Origin: Vibrio quintilis
Lineage (GTDB): Bacteria > Pseudomonadota > Gammaproteobacteria > Enterobacterales > Vibrionaceae
Assembly (NCBI RefSeq): GCF_024529975.1
Contig: NZ_AP024897.1
Location: 744,001 to 808,000 of the forward strand
DNA: 64,000 bases
Reading direction: 5' to 3'
Under the pieces are notes generated by a model. The model ran no database searches. It was not told where the DNA came from and saw only the letters and a list, made by a program, of their open reading frames with translations. Positions 47,269 through 55,665 of this stretch are shown one piece after another. The first letter of the stretch is position 1. Each line of letters starts with the position of its first letter. The translations under genes and the position numbers were made by a program.

Positions 47269-47284
47269 TGTGATCTGACTCACT
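47269..47284. promoter_or_regulatory. CRP-like site before the ABC operon
   Basis: TGTGA-TCTGAC-TCACT agrees with the CRP consensus TGTGA-N6-TCACA at 9 of 10 core positions, as expected for a catabolic operon under glucose control. It lies about 160 bp before the first gene. Confidence 0.65.
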
Positions 47285-47384
47285 CAAACACCAAAAATTA
47301 TCCATCTTATTATCAAATAAAGATCTTGCTCACTTTTTAGCCTTCCTTCTGTTTATATCATTATTTGGAATTAAATAATTAAAT

Positions 47385-47402
47385 ATTCCATATTATGGTA
47401 TT
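47385..47402. promoter_or_regulatory. Operator-like site before the ABC operon (site 3)
   Basis: ATTCCATATTATGGTATT matches site 1 upstream of dlgD copy 2 at 12 of 18 positions, keeping the TTCC-TATT-TGG pattern. An extra TTGGAAT half-site lies about 13 bp upstream. About 40 bp before the ATG. Confidence 0.5.
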
Positions 47403-47442
47403 TGATTGCGAAGAGAAAATATCTGAGTCTATGTGAGGGATT

Positions 47443-48981
47443 ATGGAATTGATTCATTATTCACAGGAGAGTCTGTTATCCATTGAGCAACTGAGTAAAT
47501 CTTTTTTTAATTTTGTTGCTCTGGATTCGGTATCTTTTCATGTCCACAAAGGGCGGTGTGTTGCCTTACTGGGTGAGAATGGGGCCGGTAAATCGACCCT
47601 GATAAAAACGCTGGCCGGTATTCATAAGAAAACATCCGGCAGGATTATTTTCAAAGGTCAGGAGATCGAAGATGCCGCTCATCTGGTTTCTGCAGACAAA
47701 ACGCCGATTGCTTTCATCCATCAGGATTTAGGATTAATTGAGTGGATGACCGTTGCCGAGAATATCGGCCTGACACTGGGCTTTCCCAAAAAGTGGGGAC
47801 TGATTGACTGGAAAGCGGCTGAGAAAAAAGCAGACGAAGTGCTTGCCATGGTCGGGCTTGATGTCAAAGCCAATGACCGGATTTTTAATTTAAGTGCGGC
47901 TGAAAAGTCCTTGCTGGCGATTGCCAGAGCCTTGGTTGCAGATGCAGAAGTTCTGGTGCTGGATGAGCCAACTGCTTCACTGGTGGCTGACGATGTGGGC
48001 CGGATGTTTGAAGTGCTGGAGCGGTTAAAAGCTCAGGGCGTCGGGATGATTTATGTTTCTCACCGCCTTGATGAGATCCATGAAATTTGTGATGACGTGG
48101 TTGTCTTAAGAGATGGTTGCCTGGTGGGTGCCGGTGAAGTCGCTGATTACTCAATCGATGACTTGGTGACGCTGATTGTTGGTTCAGAACAGAGTATGAA
48201 CTACCGGACACCGCTACAGCCGGAAAATGAAAATATTCTGACTGTGAATGATTTGCAGATTGGCGATCTGGATCCATTTCAGATGACGTTGCGGCAGGGG
48301 GAGCTGGTGGCTTTAGCCGGGTTGCGTAATGCCGGACAGGAAGCGATTGGCCAGGCTTTGTTCGGATGTCTGAATATCAAGTCTGGTTCCGTCTGTGTTC
48401 AGGGGCGGCCGGCTGATATCCGTTCTCCGGAGAAAAGTATCCAAAGCGGCTTTGCCATGGTGGCGGCTGATCGGGTGAAAGCCAGTATTTGCGGGCCGAT
48501 GTCTGCACTGGAAAATTTCAACCTCAATCCAACCAATCAGGGGAAAAATAACCTGTCTTACCTTTCCCGTCAGGAAGAATTTGAAACTGTCCTGACGGCG
48601 ATGAAGCAATACGATGTCCGGCCGTTAGATCCTGAAATTCCGATTAGCTCAATGAGTGGCGGGAATCAACAGAAAGTGATTCTGGCCCGCTGGTTCCATC
48701 TCAATAAACCGGTGGTGATTCTGGATAACCCGACCGCAGGGGTTGATATCGGTGCAAGGGCTGAAATTTACAAAATTATGCAGGGCTACATTCGTCAGGG
48801 GCTGTCAATTATCGTGATTTCCAGTGACTTCGAAGAAGTCGTCAATATTGCGAATCGTGCGCTGGTATTTAACCGGGGCAGTGTGGTGAAAGAATTAACC
48901 GAAGAAGAGGTGACTGTGGCGAATTTACTCAAATATGCGTCCGGTTCAAAGGCAGGAGAGGCAGAATATGGCGACATCTAA
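47443..48981 (+). CDS. Sugar ABC importer, double ATPase subunit (RbsA type)
   Basis: 512 residues with two nucleotide-binding domains. Domain 1 has good Walker A GENGAGKST (44-52) and Walker B VLVLDEPTASL, but a degenerate signature LSAAEK. Domain 2 has a degenerate Walker A (GLRNAGQE), a good signature MSGGNQQK and a Walker B LDNPTAGVD, where the catalytic Glu is Asn. One composite site is therefore complete and the other degenerate at every position. First gene of the second catabolic unit; overlaps the permease gene by 14 bp. Confidence 0.93.
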   Translation: MELIHYSQESLLSIEQLSKSFFNFVALDSVSFHVHKGRCVALLGENGAGKSTLIKTLAGIHKKTSGRIIFKGQEIEDAAHLVSADKTPIAFIHQDLGLIEWMTVAENIGLTLGFPKKWGLIDWKAAEKKADEVLAMVGLDVKANDRIFNLSAAEKSLLAIARALVADAEVLVLDEPTASLVADDVGRMFEVLERLKAQGVGMIYVSHRLDEIHEICDDVVVLRDGCLVGAGEVADYSIDDLVTLIVGSEQSMNYRTPLQPENENILTVNDLQIGDLDPFQMTLRQGELVALAGLRNAGQEAIGQALFGCLNIKSGSVCVQGRPADIRSPEKSIQSGFAMVAADRVKASICGPMSALENFNLNPTNQGKNNLSYLSRQEEFETVLTAMKQYDVRPLDPEIPISSMSGGNQQKVILARWFHLNKPVVILDNPTAGVDIGARAEIYKIMQGYIRQGLSIIVISSDFEEVVNIANRALVFNRGSVVKELTEEEVTVANLLKYASGSKAGEAEYGDI

Positions 48982-50005
48982 TATCAAATCAACAGCGTTA
49001 GAAACGGAGATCACCATGTCTCTGGGCATGGGAAACCTGCTGACTCAGGTGACAATGCGGTATGGGTTACTGCTCCTGACCATATTTTTAGTCATTCTGT
49101 TCAGCCTGACAACCGATACGTTTTTCTCAATGCTGACATTGCAGGCGATTTTAAGTGAAAAGAGTGTGGTGGCAATTTTGGCACTGGCCGCGATGGTGAC
49201 CATGATTACCGGAAAAATGAACCTGAATGTCGGTTTTGGCGTGACCTTCTGGCACGTATTTGTCATTACATTACAGCAGCGCTATGGGTTTTCATGGGAA
49301 GCGGCTGCTGTGATTGTCGTATTCTGCGGCTGTCTGTATGGCGCATTAAATGGCATGCTGGTTGCCCTGGCTGATATTGACTCTTTTGTGGCAACACTGG
49401 GCACCGGGACAGTGATCTATGCTGTCTCTCTCTGGCATACCGATGGCCATCAAATCGTGGGTGCGTTGCCGGAAAGCTTCTATCTGTTGAGTGGATTTGA
49501 AGTGGCGGGGATTCCTGTTGTGGTTTTTTACCTGATGGCGATTTCCGTACTGCTCTGGCTGGTCAGTGAATATACCGCACTGGGCCGAAAACTTTATGCG
49601 GTCGGTGCGAATCCAAATACTGCGGTATTAAACGGCATTAATACCAAAGCCTGTTATATCGGCTCTTATATTGTTTCAGATGGTCTGATTGCTTTTGCCA
49701 GTATTCTGCTGGCTTCCCACATCGGGATAGGTTCTTCGTCTGTGGGGCAGGACTATATGCTGCCCGCTTTAGTCGGGGCTTTTCTCGGATCAACCACGTT
49801 CAGGGCCGGCCGGGTGAATGTCTGGGGAACACTGATTGGTGTTTCACTGGTCAGTGTTGGTATTTCAGGTCTGCAGCAACTGGGAACGCCTTTCTTTGTC
49901 GAGCCGCTGTTCAACGGTGCGATTCTTTTAATTTCGATTACTTTGGCCGGTTTCAGCCAAAAACGTAAACAAACAGCAACCAAAAATAACGTGAAGGTGA
50001 AATGA
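48968..50005 (+). CDS. Sugar ABC importer permease (RbsC type)
   Basis: 345 residues with eight to ten membrane segments; contains VVAILALAAMVTMITGKMNLNVG, YALNG-like GALNGMLVALADIDSFVATLGTGTV and the EAA-like YAVGANPNTAVLNGI segment of the ribose/xylose permease family. The ATG lies inside the end of the ATPase gene and follows AGGAGAGG. Only one permease gene is present, so a homodimer is expected. Confidence 0.92.
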   Translation: MATSNIKSTALETEITMSLGMGNLLTQVTMRYGLLLLTIFLVILFSLTTDTFFSMLTLQAILSEKSVVAILALAAMVTMITGKMNLNVGFGVTFWHVFVITLQQRYGFSWEAAAVIVVFCGCLYGALNGMLVALADIDSFVATLGTGTVIYAVSLWHTDGHQIVGALPESFYLLSGFEVAGIPVVVFYLMAISVLLWLVSEYTALGRKLYAVGANPNTAVLNGINTKACYIGSYIVSDGLIAFASILLASHIGIGSSSVGQDYMLPALVGAFLGSTTFRAGRVNVWGTLIGVSLVSVGISGLQQLGTPFFVEPLFNGAILLISITLAGFSQKRKQTATKNNVKVK

Positions 50006-51117
50006 TGAATCATAAACTCAAAGCATTAACCGTACTGATTTGTGCCGGTTGTTTAACATCACCCGCCCTGGCTGATTCTGCATCCGACTATGTACAAATG
50101 GCAAAAGAGGTTGTCAGCAAGGCGTCATCAGACGCTTTAAGCCAGTTCACACTGCCGGAAGGACCAGCAGCAGCAAAAGATAAAACCGTTATTTTTGTTG
50201 CGTCTGACTTGAAAAACAGTGGTGTGCTTGGTGTGGTAAAAGGATATCAGGAAGCCGCCAAAGCCATTGGCTGGAAAGTCCGGGTACTGGATGGTGGCGG
50301 GAGTGTGCCGGCACAGTCATCCGCTTTAAAACAGGCACTGGCCCTGCAACCCAATGGTATTGTGGTGGGCGGATTTACTCCCAATACAATGATTCCGACG
50401 TTAAGAAAGGCCAAAAAATACGGGATCCACATCGTGAGCTGGCATGCGACGCCGGAACCGGGTCCGATTCCGAATCTCTATATTGAAGATAATATCACCA
50501 GCTCTGCCGATGATGTGGCGAAAGTCTCAGCTATGTATGCGATTGCCAAATCAAATGGTAAAGCACACGTGGTGATTTTAACTGATGGACTTTACAGCAT
50601 TGCTGTCCGTAAAGCGGATGTCATGAAGTCTTATATTGAGAAGTGTGCCGGCTGTTCTGTCCTCTCTTATGCCGATACACCACTGGCAAATACTTCAGCC
50701 CGGATCCCGCAACTGACCTATTCCATGGTGCAAAAATATGGTGATAAATACAATTATACGCTGGCGATTAATGACCTGTATTTTGATTACATGGCACCGG
50801 CACTGAAATCTTTAGGCAGGAAAAAAGGTCAGGGACCATTCAATATTTCCGCGGGCGATGGCAGTGAATCTGCTTTTGAACGGATCAGAAATGGTGATTT
50901 TCAGGTGGCGACGGTGGCAGAACCGCTCAGCTTACATGGCTGGCAGATTATTGATGAGCTGAACCGGCTTTTCCACAATCAACCGATTAGTGGCTATGTC
51001 ACACCAGCACACTTGGTGACTGCCGAAAATATTCATTCATCGGGTGGAGATCGCAATCTCTATGATCCGGACAACGGATACCGGGATTACTACAAAGCAT
51101 CATGGAAAGTGAAATAA
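50005..51117 (+). CDS. Sugar ABC importer periplasmic binding protein (RbsB superfamily)
   Basis: About 370 residues; signal peptide MNHKLKALTVLICAGCLTSP, ending PALA. The Peripla_BP_4 fold begins KTVIFVASDLKNSGVLGVVKGYQEAA, with ALQPNGIVVGGFTP and AGDGSESAFERIRNGDFQVATVAEP. It is longer than RbsB by an N-terminal stretch of about 35 residues after the signal. The ligand is not predictable from sequence; the context suggests a sugar acid, lactone or related sugar. Two consecutive ATGs; the second has the better spacing from AAGGTGA. Confidence 0.9.
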   Translation: MNHKLKALTVLICAGCLTSPALADSASDYVQMAKEVVSKASSDALSQFTLPEGPAAAKDKTVIFVASDLKNSGVLGVVKGYQEAAKAIGWKVRVLDGGGSVPAQSSALKQALALQPNGIVVGGFTPNTMIPTLRKAKKYGIHIVSWHATPEPGPIPNLYIEDNITSSADDVAKVSAMYAIAKSNGKAHVVILTDGLYSIAVRKADVMKSYIEKCAGCSVLSYADTPLANTSARIPQLTYSMVQKYGDKYNYTLAINDLYFDYMAPALKSLGRKKGQGPFNISAGDGSESAFERIRNGDFQVATVAEPLSLHGWQIIDELNRLFHNQPISGYVTPAHLVTAENIHSSGGDRNLYDPDNGYRDYYKASWKVK

Positions 51118-51130
51118 CAGGTGGTCATTT

Positions 51131-52015
51131 ATGTCTTTTAAACAGGCGATTATTTCTGAGTTAACCCGGGTCAGCGAAGGACATATCTGGTGTGAGGGTG
51201 CTGCATGGTTGCAGCACTCCCGGCAGCTGTTGTTCTCAGATGTGAAAAAGAATGCTATGTATACGTATGATCCTCAAACGCGGCAAACAGAGTTAGTCGT
51301 TGAACCTTCAAATTTTGCCAACGGGAATTACGTGTTATCGAACGGCAATGTGGTGACGTGTGAGCATGGCAGACGCTGTATTTCTTTAAGACACAGGGAT
51401 AATTTGGCGTCTGCCCGGATTTTGGTGGAAAAATTTGATGGTAAACGATTGAATTCACCCAATGATGTGGTAGAACGTCAGTCAGATGGTACGATTTGGT
51501 TTACCGATCCGCCTTATGGCATTACCAGTGATGAAGAAGGCTACAAATCAGAGAGTCAGATCATCGGATGTTATGTGTATTGTTATGATCCGGCTGATGA
51601 TTCATTAGTGATTGCAACGACTGATGTGCAACGGCCAAACGGGCTGGTCTTTTCTCCGGATGAAAAGACACTGTATGTTGCAGATATGTCGGTTGTTGAT
51701 TTTCCTTCATGCGGGCTGAAGCATCTTAAAATGTTTGATGTGGAAGACAAGCGGCTGCTAAACGGGCGTTTAGTTTATCAGGTGGCGCAGGGAATACCTG
51801 ACGGAATGACGGTGGATCGCTACGGCACACTTTACTGTAGTTCTGCTGAAGGTATTTTGGTTCTGGACCGGCACATGAATCTGATGGGTAAAATTCCTGT
51901 TCCGGAAACCGTCTCAAATTGTACATTTAATGATGATGAGACCGTACTTTATATCACGGCATCAACATCCGTTTATTGTATTGAGCTTGATTGCCAGACT
52001 TTGGCAAAAATTTAA
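51131..52015 (+). CDS. SMP-30/gluconolactonase family lactonase
   Basis: 294 residues, a six-bladed propeller predicted to hydrolyse a sugar lactone. Divalent-metal ligands are recognisable: Glu22 (CEGAAWL), Asn170 (RPNGLVFSPDEKTLYVAD) and Asp224 (GIPDGMTVD), with Asn111 in LNSPNDVV. No signal peptide, so cytoplasmic, acting after import. Its place directly after the ABC importer suggests that the imported compound is, or is converted to, a lactone. Which lactone (glucono-, gulono-, galactono- or ascorbate-type) cannot be told. Confidence 0.88.
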   Translation: MSFKQAIISELTRVSEGHIWCEGAAWLQHSRQLLFSDVKKNAMYTYDPQTRQTELVVEPSNFANGNYVLSNGNVVTCEHGRRCISLRHRDNLASARILVEKFDGKRLNSPNDVVERQSDGTIWFTDPPYGITSDEEGYKSESQIIGCYVYCYDPADDSLVIATTDVQRPNGLVFSPDEKTLYVADMSVVDFPSCGLKHLKMFDVEDKRLLNGRLVYQVAQGIPDGMTVDRYGTLYCSSAEGILVLDRHMNLMGKIPVPETVSNCTFNDDETVLYITASTSVYCIELDCQTLAKI

Positions 52016-52024
52016 GGACCCCTC

Positions 52025-52510
52025 ATGTTTATTAGTGATTTTAATTCTTCTGACTATCAATCGTTACTTCCTGAGCCGTTTGTCACTGCGATTAATTATG
52101 TGAAAGCACAGGATTTAGTGAATATGGATTTGGGAAAATACACGATTCCGGGATTCGCAGAAGAAGATGCTTTTTTCGTGGTGATGGAATATGACACGAA
52201 TGTTGAAAGCCCGGTCGGGCCTGAATTCCATAAAACATATTGTGATGTTCAGCTGATCGTGGAAGGTGAAGAACGCTTTGGCTGGGCGGAAGTCACGGAT
52301 GAACAGTATGAGCAGTTAGCCAAAGAATTTTCCTATGACAGTGAAAAGGATATCTGTTTTACGCCGGTTAATGCTGTGGACATGAGTTATCAGAACATGA
52401 GATTTGATGAGTTTTATTTATTCTCTCCCAAAACGGTTCATATGCCGGGACTGGCGGTCTCTTCACCGGGCTTAGTGCGTAAAATCGTGATTAAAATTAA
52501 GCAACCTTAA
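52025..52510 (+). CDS. YiaL/YhcH/YjgK-family beta-barrel protein
   Basis: 161 residues of the EbgC/YhcH/YiaL family (DUF386). Conserved HKTYCDVQLIVEGEERFGWA and KTVHMPGLA supply the His and Glu of a putative metal site in the barrel. Function not firmly known; relatives accompany sugar-acid and sialic-acid pathways. In E. coli yiaL lies between yiaK and yiaM; here the homologue has moved to the end of the ABC-lactonase unit. Confidence 0.88.
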   Translation: MFISDFNSSDYQSLLPEPFVTAINYVKAQDLVNMDLGKYTIPGFAEEDAFFVVMEYDTNVESPVGPEFHKTYCDVQLIVEGEERFGWAEVTDEQYEQLAKEFSYDSEKDICFTPVNAVDMSYQNMRFDEFYLFSPKTVHMPGLAVSSPGLVRKIVIKIKQP

Positions 52511-52528
52511 CCCTGTGAAACCAGCATT

Positions 52529-52580
52529 CTCAGTGGCAGGTGATTCTATATCGTCATATGATGAATACCTGTCCACTGAG
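52529..52580. repeat. Long imperfect hairpin after the yiaL-like gene
   Basis: CTCAGTGG/CCACTGAG outer arms continue inward as AGGT/ACCT and ATTC/GAAT across small mismatches, spanning 52 bp. There is no T run after it, so it is either a weak terminator or a palindromic repeat. Its ends are unlike the TATACCCAA family. Confidence 0.6.
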
Positions 52581-52647
52581 CATTCAGCGGTCTCTCTTCT
52601 GACTGACAGGGGCAATGTAAGAAAAACGATGGTACTGTTGAGTAATT

Positions 52648-53400
52648 ATGCAATCTGTAAATAAAACATTTGAAGTGCTGGAACAAATCGCCGGTGCTTC
52701 TGAAGGTATAAGTCTGGATAATTTATGTAAATTAATGAGTTATCCGAAAACGACGATTCACAGAATCTGTAAATGTCTCTGTCAGTGTGGCTACGTCAGG
52801 CAGTCGGATAGTGGTAAATATTTGCTGACGACCAAAATGGTGACGCTGGGATACTCTGTGATTAATAATGATGCGCTTGTTGGTGTCGCGACGCCTTTTA
52901 TGGCGGATTTAGCAAATACAACCGGCTTTACTGTGAATTTGCAGCGGCGGGATTTTGATAAAGTATTGCTGCTGACAAAAGCAGAACCTAAAAATTCGGC
53001 ATTTCATACCAATGCACATCCGGGGCTGGCTTCATCTTTGTTGCATTCTGCCTGTGGTAAAGTTGTTTTGTCCTATTTTTCTGCCGATGAACAGAGAAAG
53101 TACTGGCAAAGTCACAACCATAATCTGAACAATTTTAAACACTTTGGTGAGCATTCAATTCAGGATGAACAGGACTTTTTTAAAGAACTGGATCACATCA
53201 GAAGTCGTGGTTATGCGGTTGACGGAGAAGGCAATGAGTCCGGGATTACCTGTATTGCTGTACCGCTGGAAAAAGATTTGAAAGCTTCCTACGCTATCAG
53301 TGTTTCCGGCCTGACACCAGAAATTCATCGTTTTGGTCTGGAATCATTAATCGGAAATTTAAGGCGGGTTGCTGATATTTTGGCTGATAAGCTGCTTTGA
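52648..53400 (+). CDS. IclR-family transcriptional regulator, second copy in island
   Basis: 250 residues: winged helix (ISLDNLCKLMSYPKTTIHRICKCL) and effector domain (HSACGKVVLSYFSADEQRKYW, EGNESGITCIAVPLEKDLK). Related to the first IclR but clearly different; Cys-rich around CKCLCQCGYV just after the recognition helix. Probably controls the ABC-lactonase unit or both units. Followed by a strong bidirectional terminator that ends the island. Confidence 0.9.
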   Translation: MQSVNKTFEVLEQIAGASEGISLDNLCKLMSYPKTTIHRICKCLCQCGYVRQSDSGKYLLTTKMVTLGYSVINNDALVGVATPFMADLANTTGFTVNLQRRDFDKVLLLTKAEPKNSAFHTNAHPGLASSLLHSACGKVVLSYFSADEQRKYWQSHNHNLNNFKHFGEHSIQDEQDFFKELDHIRSRGYAVDGEGNESGITCIAVPLEKDLKASYAISVSGLTPEIHRFGLESLIGNLRRVADILADKLL

Positions 53401-53412
53401 CAGAAGTGAATC

Positions 53413-53457
53413 ATGAAAGCCGTCCTTTGATATTGAGTCAGGACGGCTTTCATTTTA
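53413..53457. terminator. Bidirectional terminator between island and panC
   Basis: A 14-bp perfect stem ATGAAAGCCGTCCT/AGGACGGCTTTCAT with a 13-nt loop and T/A flanks. Serves the second IclR gene and the converging panC operon. Confidence 0.9.
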
Positions 53458-53464
53458 TGGCTGA

Positions 53465-54352
53465 TTATTCTGATTCCGGAGTTTCGGTCTCTTTGGTTTC
53501 CAGACTGATATCCAGGACCTGATTGTCAATCAGGCGGACTTTGCCAAGAAATGCAGACATCAGAATGACCGCCTGCTTACTCTCTTCAGTAACCGGTAAA
53601 AGGGTGTGTGCGTCACGGATAAAAATTTCGTCCGGTTGTAAATCCGCGGCTCTGAGCTGATCACTGGCATCTTCGATGATTGAATCAAAGTCCTCTCTGC
53701 CGCCACGAATCGCACTGTTAATCCAGCGCATTGTCCTTGCCAGGACCGGAGCGCGCTGGCGTTCATCCAGTGTCAGCAGGTTGTTCCTTGAGCTCATAGC
53801 CAGCCCGTCAAGTTCTCTGACAGTTGGTACGCCGATGACTTCAATATTAAAAGATAAGTCACCGACCATTTGCCGGATCACAGCCAGTTGCTGATAATCT
53901 TTTTCTCCGAAGCAGGCGATATCCGGTTCAACCAGATGAAACAGTTTTGCCACAACAGTGGCGACGCCACGAAAATGTCCGGGACGGGAAGCACCTTCCA
54001 GAATATGTGAAATTCCCGGGACTTCGACATAGGTTTGTTGCTCGGTGCCCTGAGGATAAATGACATCCGCTGCCGGGGTGAAAACCAGATCAACGGCTTC
54101 ACCTTCCAGTTTTGACAAATCATCGTCTAATGTCCGGGGATAACTGTTCAGATCATCAACACGATCAAATTGCATCGGATTAACAAAAATACTGACGATT
54201 ACAACGTCAGCCAACTCTTTGGCTTTTCGAACCAGACTGAGGTGGCCTTCATGTAAATTCCCCATGGTTGGAACGAAACTTATTTTTCGTCCGTCAAGCT
54301 TGTACTGTTTAATCTGCTCTTTTAAAGCTGAAACTTCAGTAAAAGTTTGCAT
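53465..54352 (-). CDS. panC: Pantothenate synthetase
   Basis: Joins pantoate and beta-alanine with ATP. 295 residues; [14 protein letters not shown] (HIGH-like), [19 protein letters not shown] and SSRNNLL are the family motifs. It lies 11 bp after panB. Slightly long acidic C-terminus ([11 protein letters not shown]). Confidence 0.98.
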   Translation of the reverse strand: MQTFTEVSALKEQIKQYKLDGRKISFVPTMGNLHEGHLSLVRKAKELADVVIVSIFVNPMQFDRVDDLNSYPRTLDDDLSKLEGEAVDLVFTPAADVIYPQGTEQQTYVEVPGISHILEGASRPGHFRGVATVVAKLFHLVEPDIACFGEKDYQQLAVIRQMVGDLSFNIEVIGVPTVRELDGLAMSSRNNLLTLDERQRAPVLARTMRWINSAIRGGREDFDSIIEDASDQLRAADLQPDEIFIRDAHTLLPVTEESKQAVILMSAFLGKVRLIDNQVLDISLETKETETPESE

Positions 54353-54363
54353 GAATCACTCCT

Positions 54364-55158
54364 TTAGGCGATGGTATGTGCTTCGTCAGGGAAAATACCA
54401 CGTTCTACATCTTCCATGTACTTCGCAATGGCTTGGCGTAAATCGCCTGTCTCTGCTAAAAAGTTTTTTGAAAATTTGGGCATATAGTTTGCCGAGATAC
54501 CGAACATATCGTGCATAACCAGAATCTGGCCATCGGTATCCGGACCGGCTCCAATACCAATTACCGGTACATCCAGTGATTGGGTGATTTTAGCCGCAAG
54601 GCTGGCAGGAACACATTCGAGAAGAATAATCTGGGCGCCGGCATTCTGGAGAACAATTGCATCCTGAAGCATTTGCTCTGCCTGTTTTTCCTGTCGTCCC
54701 TGAACTTTGTATCCACCAACAATATTAACAGACTGTGGGGTTAATCCTAAATGTGCACAGACAGGTACAGAGCGCTCTGTCAGCATTTTTACGGTGTCTG
54801 CTAACCAGCTGCCGCCCTCTATTTTTACCATATTTGCACCAGCCCGCATAATTTGAGCTGCATTTTTGCAAGCTTCTTCAGGTGTTGCATAAGTCATGAA
54901 GGGCATATCTGTCATGAGCATACAGTTCGGGCTGCCGGCCCGCACACATTTTGTATGATAAATCATATCGCTCAAAGTCACCGGAAGCGTGTCTGGCTGC
55001 CCCTGGAGCACCATTCCCAGTGAATCACCCACAAGTAACACCGGCATGTTCTGACTTTCAAAAACCCGGGCAAAACTGGCATCATAAGCAGTTGATGTTG
55101 CGAATTTTTTCCCGTCCTGTTTCCATTGCATCAGGTCATTGATTGTTATTTTTTTCAT
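54364..55158 (-). CDS. panB: 3-methyl-2-oxobutanoate hydroxymethyltransferase
   Basis: First committed step of pantothenate synthesis, making ketopantoate with 5,10-methylene-THF. 264 residues with [34 protein letters not shown] and [19 protein letters not shown]. Upstream of panC and 9 bp after folK, all co-directional. Confidence 0.98.
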   Translation of the reverse strand: MKKITINDLMQWKQDGKKFATSTAYDASFARVFESQNMPVLLVGDSLGMVLQGQPDTLPVTLSDMIYHTKCVRAGSPNCMLMTDMPFMTYATPEEACKNAAQIMRAGANMVKIEGGSWLADTVKMLTERSVPVCAHLGLTPQSVNIVGGYKVQGRQEKQAEQMLQDAIVLQNAGAQIILLECVPASLAAKITQSLDVPVIGIGAGPDTDGQILVMHDMFGISANYMPKFSKNFLAETGDLRQAIAKYMEDVERGIFPDEAHTIA

Positions 55159-55167
55159 AAAACGTCC

Positions 55168-55665
55168 TTACAAGGCATGGTTTTTATCCCAGACACAGAG
55201 TCCGTTTCTGTCAATGGTTGACAAAAACCGGCTCAGTTGACTCCCATCAGGCAAAATTAAATCGGGAGCAATTTCTGCCAGCGGATAAAGGACAAACTCC
55301 CGCTCTTTCATTCCGTAATGGGGGATTGTCAGTCGTTCAGACTGAATTACTTCATCGCCAAAAAGAATGATATCCAGATCGAGTGTTCGCGGTCCCCATC
55401 GTTCTTCTTTACGCACTCTCCCCTGCTCAAGCTCAATTGCTTGTGTTTGATCGAGCAATTCAAGTGGTGTTAAGTTTGTTTTTATCGAAGCAACAGCATT
55501 TATGTAATCAGGCTGATCCTGCGGGCCCATTGGCGTGCTGCTGTAAAGTGCAGAAACGCTCAGAAGTTCAGAATCAGGAAGTTTTTCCAGGTTTTTAATC
55601 GCTTGTCTGACCTGCTCAACCGGATCTCCCTGATTACTGCCAATTGCAATATAAGCGGTGATCAT
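55168..55665 (-). CDS. folK: 2-amino-4-hydroxy-6-hydroxymethyldihydropteridine pyrophosphokinase
   Basis: Folate pathway kinase, 165 residues: AYIAIGSNQGDP, STPMGPQDQPDYINAV, RWGPRTLDLDIILFGD and IPHYGMKEREFVLYPL. Its ATG overlaps the stop of pcnB (ATGA), so translation is coupled. Confidence 0.97.
   Translation of the reverse strand: MITAYIAIGSNQGDPVEQVRQAIKNLEKLPDSELLSVSALYSSTPMGPQDQPDYINAVASIKTNLTPLELLDQTQAIELEQGRVRKEERWGPRTLDLDIILFGDEVIQSERLTIPHYGMKEREFVLYPLAEIAPDLILPDGSQLSRFLSTIDRNGLCVWDKNHAL

Noticed and set aside
36667..53400. Prophage or integrative element as carrier of the island
   Set aside because: No integrase, phage or conjugation genes, no tRNA at the borders and no obvious direct-repeat attachment sites; only palindromic repeats are present.
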